This document shows, piece after piece, positions 32,805 through 38,346 of a stretch of 38,346 nucleotides of DNA (the first letter of the stretch is position 1; each line of letters begins with the position of its first letter). The stretch lies in the NCBI GenBank assembly GCA_030747785.1, contig JASLKC010000033.1, forward strand, positions 1-38,346, written 5' to 3'. This DNA is from Candidatus Poseidoniaceae archaeon. Lineage in GTDB: Archaea > Thermoplasmatota > Poseidoniia > Poseidoniales > Poseidoniaceae. The position numbers and the translations under genes were made by a program. The notes beneath the pieces were generated by a model, which saw nothing but the letters and a program-made list of their open reading frames with translations, searched no databases and was not told the DNA's origin.

Positions 32805-33345
32805 TAGCAGCTGCAGCGATGGTGATAATTCCCAGGGCTGCAGAAATTGCAGGCAAAGCAGGTTCTTCAGATTCAGCAAGGATATCGCATCCATCTCCGC
32901 CCCACGCGCCTTCGTAATGCCAACAATCTGACCAGGACTTGTAGAAACCTTCAGCGGGTAATTTCTCAATCTCTTCTGAATCGGGATATGTTACTCTTAA
33001 TCTCCAGTTCACATAGGAATGGTCATCTTTTGCTACAACCGAACTGGAAAAAGTCCCTGCTTGTTCACCATCAACTAATTCTCTACTTTCAGGAGGGTCA
33101 CATACGCCATCATTTGTGCACTGTTGTGTGGTTAATGTGAAGGTAGTACCATTGTCAGTAGCCCCAGAATTTAATGCGAAATCGATTGACCAAGTTCCAC
33201 CATCATGGGTATTACTTGTGTGATTAATTGATGTGAATACAGTATCCTCGACGACCGGGTCTTTGTCAACCCCTCCAGTGGTAGAAGCAGATGTCAAAGA
33301 ACTTGCAAGCAGCACGGCCATGAGAATTGCAACAACTCTTCGCAT
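32788..33345 (-). CDS. Secreted protein with C-terminal membrane anchor, unknown
   Basis: I place the start at the ATG at 33345, where GGTGGAAAG precedes it and a signal peptide begins (MRRVVAILMAVLLASSLTSA); the longer track start lacks this. The 185-aa protein has a beta-rich domain with four or more Cys (CTNDGVCDPPES, SDCWHYEG, GDGCD), likely disulfide-bonded. It ends in a hydrophobic helix followed by TRRQ, which would anchor the C-terminus. It lies 50 bp downstream of the PUA-domain gene on the same strand. Confidence 0.68.
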   Translation of the reverse strand: MRRVVAILMAVLLASSLTSASTTGGVDKDPVVEDTVFTSINHTSNTHDGGTWSIDFALNSGATDNGTTFTLTTQQCTNDGVCDPPESRELVDGEQAGTFSSSVVAKDDHSYVNWRLRVTYPDSEEIEKLPAEGFYKSWSDCWHYEGAWGGDGCDILAESEEPALPAISAALGIITIAAAAITRRQ

Positions 33346-33395
33346 GGTTTTCTTTCCACCTATTCCTTTTTGAATGTGTCCAGTCGGTAATTCAA

Positions 33396-33905
33396 TCATA
33401 ATTCCATCTCCCATAGTTCATCACCAACCCAATGGATATTCTTGAGACCCTTGCCTTTGGTTTCGTTTTTGAGAGAGTTGCCATCCATCACAGCCCAACC
33501 TATTGCTAGAGGCCTTTTGTGAGTTTGATCTCGGACCCAAACTAGGTCACCTTCTGCGATTTCGCTGTCGGCATCATGTATGCCTGCAACCATACAATCC
33601 GCTCCTTTCATTAGAAATGGGATCGCACCATGGTCAACTTCGACATAGCGTTTTTCGCAAGGATATGATAAGAAACCCCTCAAGGTTAGGAAGACCACTC
33701 TTTCTCCCTCAGGGTTTTGCAGTTCAACTGCTAGGGGCACTCTGTCGACTAATACCATCTTCCATGGCCCATAGTCAGCCATTTCCAAAAATGCTCCATC
33801 AACGGCTAAATCAATTCCCAAAGCGGCTTCAAGATCCTTGAGTAGAGGAGCGATATGTTTGCGTCGCACGGGCCTCCGCTTCTTGATTTGCCAATCCTTG
33901 GCCAT
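33396..33905 (-). CDS. PUA-domain RNA-binding protein (MCT-1-like)
   Basis: A 169-aa protein from the ATG at 33905 (MAKDWQIKKRRPVRRKH); the track ORF extends upstream across the neighbouring promoter. A basic N-terminus and a domain of about 75 residues precede a PUA domain. The PUA signature is VEVDHGAIPFLMKGADCMVAGIHD, followed by GDLVWVRD and PLAIGWAVM. MCT-1-like proteins with this layout bind RNA and act in translation or tRNA modification. The precise role here is unknown. It is divergent from the FAH-family gene across 40 bp. Confidence 0.84.
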   Translation of the reverse strand: MAKDWQIKKRRPVRRKHIAPLLKDLEAALGIDLAVDGAFLEMADYGPWKMVLVDRVPLAVELQNPEGERVVFLTLRGFLSYPCEKRYVEVDHGAIPFLMKGADCMVAGIHDADSEIAEGDLVWVRDQTHKRPLAIGWAVMDGNSLKNETKGKGLKNIHWVGDELWEMEL

Positions 33906-33945
33906 GTCTACTCCTATGGTATGACGCTCATGACCCTTCGTATTG

Positions 33946-34542
33946 ATGAATAGATGCGGTTTCGGGAGATTCATGGATATCTGGTGTGCCATCAGGACAT
34001 ACCCCAAACATGCTGCCGAATTAGGTAATCAGATGCCCAAGGAACCAGCATTTTTTCTCAAGGCCACATCTTGTTTGGCTTCACCCGGGACAATAGATAC
34101 CTGTGATGGTGATGTCCATCACGAAGTAGAACTAGTCTTGAAATTCGGAGAAGATCTCTCACCTGTAGAGATGGCTGTAGGTTTGGACCTCACAAAGAGG
34201 AGCATCCAAGACCGCCTCAAATCCGGTGGTCTACCGTGGGCTGAGGCCAAGGCGTTTCGAGGGAGCGCCATTGTTAGCGAATGGGTCGCATATGATTCAT
34301 CAGCTTCATTTTCCTTGATGAAAAATGGTAAATTTGTACAGCAAGGCTCTCTTCAGGAAATGCACTGGAGTCCTGAAGAATTGATAGACAGATTATCCGC
34401 TTGGGCTCCGGTAAAGGCTGGTGACATACTGTTTACAGGCACACCCGCAGGTGTAGGGCCACTTCAGAATGGAGACCGGCTAACTGCTACTCTAAATCGA
34501 AATGAAGAGCATGTCGCATCTTTTTCCATCGATTGTGTCTGA
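33946..34542 (+). CDS. Fumarylacetoacetate hydrolase (FAH/FAHD1) family protein
   Basis: A 198-aa enzyme resembling FAHD1 acylpyruvases and oxaloacetate decarboxylases. TYPKHAAELGN and EPAFFLKATSCL match the N-terminal signature. HHEVELVLKFG carries the ExE metal pair, VGLDLTKRSIQ supplies the third acidic ligand, and FTGTPAGVGPLQNGD is the C-terminal family motif. The start is the ATG at 33946; the track uses a TTG one codon before. The likely reaction is cleavage or decarboxylation of a 3-acylpyruvate-type substrate, inferred from the family. Confidence 0.88.
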   Translation: MNRCGFGRFMDIWCAIRTYPKHAAELGNQMPKEPAFFLKATSCLASPGTIDTCDGDVHHEVELVLKFGEDLSPVEMAVGLDLTKRSIQDRLKSGGLPWAEAKAFRGSAIVSEWVAYDSSASFSLMKNGKFVQQGSLQEMHWSPEELIDRLSAWAPVKAGDILFTGTPAGVGPLQNGDRLTATLNRNEEHVASFSIDCV

Positions 34543-34596
34543 CCCATACCCTTCAAATATGAACGGCTGGTCGCCGTGGCGCTAGAGGCAGTAGAC

Positions 34597-34974
34597 ATGG
34601 CACAATGGCACGGAATATCTCGTCGTAAGCCCACAGGCGGTCGTCGCGTTCAAGCACGTGGCAAGCGCAGCACTGAAATCTCCTCTGAGAAGCAATTCGC
34701 TCTCATCGGCGAGCCAAAGCGAAAGATATACCGCAAGGCTGGTGGAAACACTCTCGTTCGTGTTCTTTCAGAGAACAAAGTCTCTGTAAACGATGCAAAA
34801 TCCGGCAAGACTACTCTTGCGACTCTAACAAATGTTGTCGAGAACGATAGCAATCCTAACTACATTCGTCGTAACATCCTGACAAAGGGTGCAGTCGTAG
34901 AAACCGACCTCGGTCGTGTACGAATTACCAGTCGCCCGGGTCACGATGGTGTGATTAACGGCGTTCTGCTTTGA
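34597..34974 (+). CDS. rps8e: Ribosomal protein S8e
   Basis: An archaeal/eukaryotic small-subunit ribosomal protein. The start is the ATG at 34597, giving the conserved N-terminus MAQWHGISRRKPTGGRR; the track start is an upstream GTG. Further conserved blocks are NPNYIRRNILTKGAVVET and RVRITSRPGHDGVINGVL. The length of 125 aa is normal. A caaatatg stretch about 36-43 bp upstream could be its TATA-like box. SRP19 follows by 38 bp. Confidence 0.95.
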   Translation: MAQWHGISRRKPTGGRRVQARGKRSTEISSEKQFALIGEPKRKIYRKAGGNTLVRVLSENKVSVNDAKSGKTTLATLTNVVENDSNPNYIRRNILTKGAVVETDLGRVRITSRPGHDGVINGVLL

Positions 34975-34993
34975 GAAAGGGTTCATTGGAGAC

Positions 34994-35008
34994 CACCTTG
35001 TGAGGTGA
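34994..35008 (+). promoter_or_regulatory. Hairpin that can sequester the SRP19 Shine-Dalgarno
   Basis: CACCT (34994-34998) can pair with AGGTG (35003-35007) across a TGTG loop. The second arm is the core of the Shine-Dalgarno GAGGTGA, which lies four bases before the SRP19 ATG. The stem is only 5 bp, so chance is possible. Confidence 0.45.
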
Positions 35009-35012
35009 TTTC

Positions 35013-35471
35013 ATGGAACACAATCCTGACCGCATTGCTCTGTGGCCGGGATACTTCAACGCGAAGGTATCACGACGTAGTGGTCGCAGGGTTCCAAGGG
35101 ACTCTTCAGTCCTAAAACCAGATCTCGAAGGACTCTATATCGCTGCTCGAGCAACTGGCCTCAAGAAGGTCAAGCGCGAAGAGAAAATCAGTCATCCAAA
35201 CCGACCTCATGCCAAGGAAGGCCGCCTATGGGTTAGTAGCCGTGGCGCGAAGGAGAGTATTGGTGCATCTTCCAAAGAAGAAATTCTTCAATTGGTTGGC
35301 GGCCAATGGCGTGAGATGCAAAAGCAACAGCGTGAAGATGAGAAAGAGGCGGTAAAGCGTGGCCCTGCTACAGGTGATAAGCGCGCTCGTGCCCAACGTA
35401 AAGGCGCAAATAAAGCAAGAGCCGCCCAGGCTCGTGCTCAGCGTAGCCCCAAGCAACGCAAGCGTCGCTGA
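35013..35471 (+). CDS. srp19: Signal recognition particle 19-kDa protein (SRP19)
   Basis: An SRP RNA-binding subunit needed for assembly of SRP54 in archaea. IALWPGYFNAKVSRRSGRRVPRD is the family N-terminus, and SHPNRPHAKEGRLWVSSRG is the second conserved block (roughly residues 60-80). The 152-aa protein has a C-terminal tail of about 50 residues that is Lys/Arg/Ala-rich and probably disordered and RNA-binding. It lies 38 bp downstream of rps8e and probably shares its mRNA. A strong Shine-Dalgarno, GAGGTGA, precedes the ATG. Confidence 0.93.
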   Translation: MEHNPDRIALWPGYFNAKVSRRSGRRVPRDSSVLKPDLEGLYIAARATGLKKVKREEKISHPNRPHAKEGRLWVSSRGAKESIGASSKEEILQLVGGQWREMQKQQREDEKEAVKRGPATGDKRARAQRKGANKARAAQARAQRSPKQRKRR

Positions 35472-35494
35472 AGTGAATGGATTATCCCGCCGAA

Positions 35495-36463
35495 TTATTT
35501 TGTTTGGCGGTACTTCCTTTCTTTGAGGTCATTTTGGTATCTCTTACCAAATTTATTCCCATGTTCAGCAATCCATTCAGAGAATTTTAATTCTCCTAAT
35601 GGTTCTTGGTCAGAAGCCATCAATCCGCGCTTCAAGCCGCGTATCTCAGCTCTTGTAATCACGAGATCTTGCAAGAATAGCCCTAGGAATTTACCAAACA
35701 TCCACCCAGCAAGCGAGGGCATAGGGAGGATAATTCGTCTGAGTCCCATTGACTTGGCCATTAGCCCGATGTATTCCTTGTAGCGGAAAGTCTCAGGTCC
35801 AGTCACATCAATCGTGACATTTTCGCGCAACTGTCCTTGCTCGACTGCGACCCTTGCAATATCTTTGACATGAACTGGTTGAATTGGATAATTTCCCATT
35901 CCAAATACTCCAAAGACAGGGAACTTTCTCAGCATCCAGGCTATGTTGTTAATCAGAACATTTCTTTCTCCACCAAACAATACAGTTGGCCTTAGAATAG
36001 CGAATGAATAATCTGATTCGTTGAGTATCTTCTCTACCGCGACCTTACCTCTGAAGTAGGTCCAGTCAGGCGCTTTTTCAGGGTGTGCTACCGAGAAATG
36101 AACGATTCTTTCCACTCCGGCTTCTGCAGCTGCAGCAAATAGAATTCTACTATTTTCTACTGCTATTCCATGGTCGAAATTACGCCGAGGATGGTTGTAA
36201 CGAACCCAATAGGTATTGTAGAGTACAGCCGCACCTCTAAGTGAATCCACTAGTGTGTCAAAATCTTCAAAATCCAGAGTATGCACTTCCACTCTGCCAT
36301 CGAAAGGGTCGTCTCTTCCAACTGCATTTGTCAGTGTTCTTACGCGAACTCCCTTTTCCAAAAGATGATGCGCAATCCATCTTCCAGAATAACCGAAAGC
36401 GCCGGTGACAACATGCAACTCTCCGCTCACAACTAGGCTATGTGAAGGTATGAGATAAACCAT
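35495..36463 (-). CDS. Atypical short-chain dehydrogenase/epimerase (NDUFA9-like)
   Basis: An NAD(P)-binding Rossmann protein of 322 aa. TGAFGYSGRWIA is the TGxxGxxG nucleotide motif. The segment VERIVHFSVAHPEKAPDWTYFRGKVAVEKIL holds a YxxxK-like pair. AILRPTVLFGG and YPIQPVHVKDIA are typical of extended, NDUFA9-related SDRs. No membrane helix is certain, but GWMFGKFLGLFLQDL could be a surface helix. The substrate is unknown; quinone or lipid-linked metabolism is possible. The conserved fold begins near codon 16, so the true start may be slightly downstream of the listed ATG. Confidence 0.85.
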   Translation of the reverse strand: MVYLIPSHSLVVSGELHVVTGAFGYSGRWIAHHLLEKGVRVRTLTNAVGRDDPFDGRVEVHTLDFEDFDTLVDSLRGAAVLYNTYWVRYNHPRRNFDHGIAVENSRILFAAAAEAGVERIVHFSVAHPEKAPDWTYFRGKVAVEKILNESDYSFAILRPTVLFGGERNVLINNIAWMLRKFPVFGVFGMGNYPIQPVHVKDIARVAVEQGQLRENVTIDVTGPETFRYKEYIGLMAKSMGLRRIILPMPSLAGWMFGKFLGLFLQDLVITRAEIRGLKRGLMASDQEPLGELKFSEWIAEHGNKFGKRYQNDLKERKYRQTK

Positions 36464-36712
36464 GAGTGCGCATTCTTGGTGAGTTAGGCACCATTTGCTG
36501 TTCTAATTCCGCCGAGCAGTATTTTTCGCACAAATCGGCCTGAAATTTACCCTCAATAAAGAGGCAGAATACTATGGAAGACTTCAAGAGAAGAATGTTA
36601 CACGGCATAACGCATGTCCATCTGATGGTCTTGCTATTATTGGTGCGCGGAGGGGAGTTCTGTATTGAGATTATACTTCCATAAAGACGGGTTTAAACAT
36701 AGATTTAAATCC

Positions 36713-38346
36713 ATGAAATCTATTATTCTCGTAGTATTAATGATTTCAATGTCTATATCTGCGGGGATCATCGAAGTCAGCAGAGGGCCTTGGCTCATCG
36801 AAGAAGTTCCAAGCGAACTTGACCCCCAAATTCCAGAGCCAATGTATTCTGCCCCTGCTGATTGGGAATTGATTCCAAGCGAGTCAAATATTGAAGTGAC
36901 GGAAAACAGCGCAATTTCTGACTTGACATTCAACTGGACTGCCTGGTCTTCGGGTGTTGTTAATGGCACCTCAACCGTCTACACCGCAGGAGATTCTGGC
37001 TTTTATAACGACATTGCCATTGACAGTAACGACAAAACCCACATCGTCTTCTATCGGGACGACAATGCCAACATCTATCATTCGACAAACGCAACTACTT
37101 CTGGAAACTGGGTGACGAATTCCATCGATACAAGTGGGAATGTTGGACAATATTGTTCTATCGCCATCGACTCAAACGATGGGTTACACGTCTCATATCA
37201 ATACAACACCGGTAACGACCTCAAGTATGCCTACAAGGCTTCAGGGTCGTCTTGGTCCTCTTCCTGGTCAAAAGCCACCGTTGACAATACGGGTGGAAAG
37301 TATACTTCTATTGCTATTGATTCCAATGACAAGCCCCACATCGTTTATCGAGACGGGGGCTCTTATGGAGGTGACCTTGCCTACGCAGAAAAGACAAGTG
37401 GTTCGTGGTCATTATCTTCGCCAATCCAATCAGCCGGTGATGTCACTCATACATCAATCGCCATTGATTCAGATGACCACATCCACATTGCCTATTATGA
37501 TGCCGATAACAAAGACATGGATTACTTCACCAACACCTCTGGCTCTTGGGTCAATTCATTCCTCGAAGACTTAGGTGTTGAAGCGGGTGGAATGGATTTG
37601 GATATTGCAATAGACCCAACTACCGATCAACCAGGTATTTCCTACTTTGATAACGATGCAACTGCGCTGAAATATGGCTATTACACCGGCAGTGCATGGT
37701 CGTATGCAACCGTAGAAAATTCAGCTGATTATGGAAGATTCAATTCAATAGCGTATGATTCCCTTGGTAATGTTCATATTTCTCATGAGCGAAACGTGGA
37801 TGATGATTTGTACTATACTTCAGACAAGACTGGTTCTTGGGTTTCAACGGCAATAGACACGAATCCTGCGGGGGTTTACACGGCTATCGCTGTGGACAGC
37901 AACGATGATGTACACATTGCATATCGCTTCAATACAAACAAGGACCTCTATGTCGCCACCGTTCAAGGACACAACGCCGGTTCTGTAGCGCGTACCGACG
38001 TTACTGGGGCAACGTGCAGTATTTCTCCTTCACTTCCAAGCGGATTAACACTGAATCAAGGAACATGCACCATCAGTGGAACGCCAACGGTTGCCGGCTC
38101 TAATACCACATACAACCTCACAGCCACAGCGTCCACTGGCATCTCTAAGACAGGGGAATTCAATCTCTGGGTAACTCCACCTGCACCGAATAGCCTTGCA
38201 TATTCACCTGAAAACATGACCTTGACTAAGGGCGTGGCCATGAGTACCAATACGCCCAGTGTTGGCGGCGGGGCTGTAACGAGTTGGGAAATCACCCCAG
38301 CCGTCCCGAGCGGTTTGTTGTTCAGTTCAAGCACGGGCGCCATTAG
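36713..38346 (+). CDS. Large surface protein with seven-blade propeller and He_PIG Ig domains, open at right edge
   Basis: This ORF is missing from the track because it has no stop inside the window. It is open for 544 codons from the ATG at 36713, which I checked codon by codon. Residues 1-18 form a signal peptide (MKSIILVVLMISMSISAG). About 80 variable residues follow. Seven repeats of about 45-50 residues come next, each with a core like SIAIDSNDxxHIxY and an aromatic-GSW end, forming a predicted beta-propeller. He_PIG-type Ig domains follow (PSLPSGLTLNQGTCTISGTP, and a second one cut by the edge). Such proteins are exported and cell-surface bound. Codon use favours GAC, AAC, ATC and ACC more than the neighbours. 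TTTAAA runs lie just upstream. Confidence 0.88.
   Translation, partial: MKSIILVVLMISMSISAGIIEVSRGPWLIEEVPSELDPQIPEPMYSAPADWELIPSESNIEVTENSAISDLTFNWTAWSSGVVNGTSTVYTAGDSGFYNDIAIDSNDKTHIVFYRDDNANIYHSTNATTSGNWVTNSIDTSGNVGQYCSIAIDSNDGLHVSYQYNTGNDLKYAYKASGSSWSSSWSKATVDNTGGKYTSIAIDSNDKPHIVYRDGGSYGGDLAYAEKTSGSWSLSSPIQSAGDVTHTSIAIDSDDHIHIAYYDADNKDMDYFTNTSGSWVNSFLEDLGVEAGGMDLDIAIDPTTDQPGISYFDNDATALKYGYYTGSAWSYATVENSADYGRFNSIAYDSLGNVHISHERNVDDDLYYTSDKTGSWVSTAIDTNPAGVYTAIAVDSNDDVHIAYRFNTNKDLYVATVQGHNAGSVARTDVTGATCSISPSLPSGLTLNQGTCTISGTPTVAGSNTTYNLTATASTGISKTGEFNLWVTPPAPNSLAYSPENMTLTKGVAMSTNTPSVGGGAVTSWEITPAVPSGLLFSSSTGAI
37010..38010 (+). repeat. Seven degenerate protein repeats (propeller blades)
   Basis: Seven units of about 140-150 bp encode blades beginning DIAIDSNDKTHI, SIAIDSNDGLHV, SIAIDSNDKPHI, SIAIDSDDHIHI, DIAIDPTTDQPG, SIAYDSLGNVHI and AIAVDSNDDVHI. 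Seven is the commonest blade number for closed propellers. The blades differ enough at DNA level that recent duplication is unlikely, except possibly units 1 to 4. Confidence 0.8.

Noticed and set aside
36573-36683. A 36-codon ORF (starts MEDFKRRM) in the 249-bp gap before the surface protein gene
   Set aside because: Too short, with no recognisable motif, no clear ribosome site and no evidence of conservation. The gap otherwise shows only AT-rich stretches (TTTAAA at 36692 and 36704) that may be promoter elements.
38056-38343. Minus-strand 95-aa ORF at the right edge
   Set aside because: It lies opposite the open surface-protein frame, whose He_PIG-like sequence is convincing.

Overview
The window reads as a chromosomal segment from a marine planktonic euryarchaeon, most likely Marine Group II (Candidatus Poseidoniales) or a close Thermoplasmatota relative. 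The archaeal assignment rests on a FEN-1 flap endonuclease with a PIP-like tail, ribosomal protein S8e, SRP19, Sec61-beta, a TrmG10/Trm11-type tRNA methyltransferase, a PUA-domain protein and an Lrp/AsnC regulator. The group-level assignment is inference: it comes from an aerobic A1-type heme-copper oxidase, many signal-peptide or single-anchor proteins with acidic low-complexity linkers, and a large beta-propeller/Ig-like surface protein. Genes are tightly packed on both strands. Several convergent pairs overlap at their 3' ends, and several starts are GTG or TTG. No gap exceeds about 250 bp. I see no CRISPR array, insertion sequence, rRNA or prophage.

Layout. 1-2.2 kb: edge fragment of an RDD-type membrane protein and a Upf1/IGHMBP2-like helicase. 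2.25-6.1 kb: zinc-ribbon protein, GNAT acetyltransferase, polysaccharide-deacetylase-like enzyme and a multi-pass membrane protein. 6.2-9.3 kb: FEN-1, divergent Trm11-like methyltransferase, a CxxxCxxCC protein and a small membrane protein. 9.4-13.1 kb: tRNA-Arg(TCG), bacterial-type RibD, a DAG-kinase-like lipid kinase, a lipoprotein with a second anchor, and tRNA-Ser(TGA). 13.1-19.6 kb: a minus-strand cytochrome oxidase operon in the order subunit II, I, III, IV, SCO1-like. 19.7-25.4 kb: DUF167, TOPRIM, Lrp, a membrane protein, an NSUN2/Trm4-like m5C methyltransferase, membrane and unknown proteins, and Sec61-beta. 25.4-29.2 kb: an unknown protein, an HhH plus histone-H1-like basic protein, a tyrosine recombinase, and a RimK-like ligase with a TrkA-C-like tail. 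29.2-33.4 kb: membrane-anchored proteins, including one with a cytoplasmic SAP motif. 33.4-36.5 kb: PUA protein, FAH-family hydrolase, S8e, SRP19 and an atypical SDR. 36.7 kb to the right edge: a surface protein, open at the edge and absent from the ORF track, with a seven-blade propeller and He_PIG-type Ig domains.

The most distinctive unit is the oxidase operon. Subunit I carries a secreted N-terminal domain resembling choice-of-anchor V with a CxCH motif. Subunit III carries a long His-rich charged loop. The SCO1-like assembly factor has its thioredoxin fold split by about 240 residues holding two copies of a Trp-rich domain plus His-rich patches. CuA, heme and proton-channel residues are intact, so these look like extracytoplasmic additions to a working oxidase. 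Other unusual architectures are the HhH/H1-like candidate chromatin protein, the RimK/TrkA-C fusion and the membrane-anchored SAP protein.
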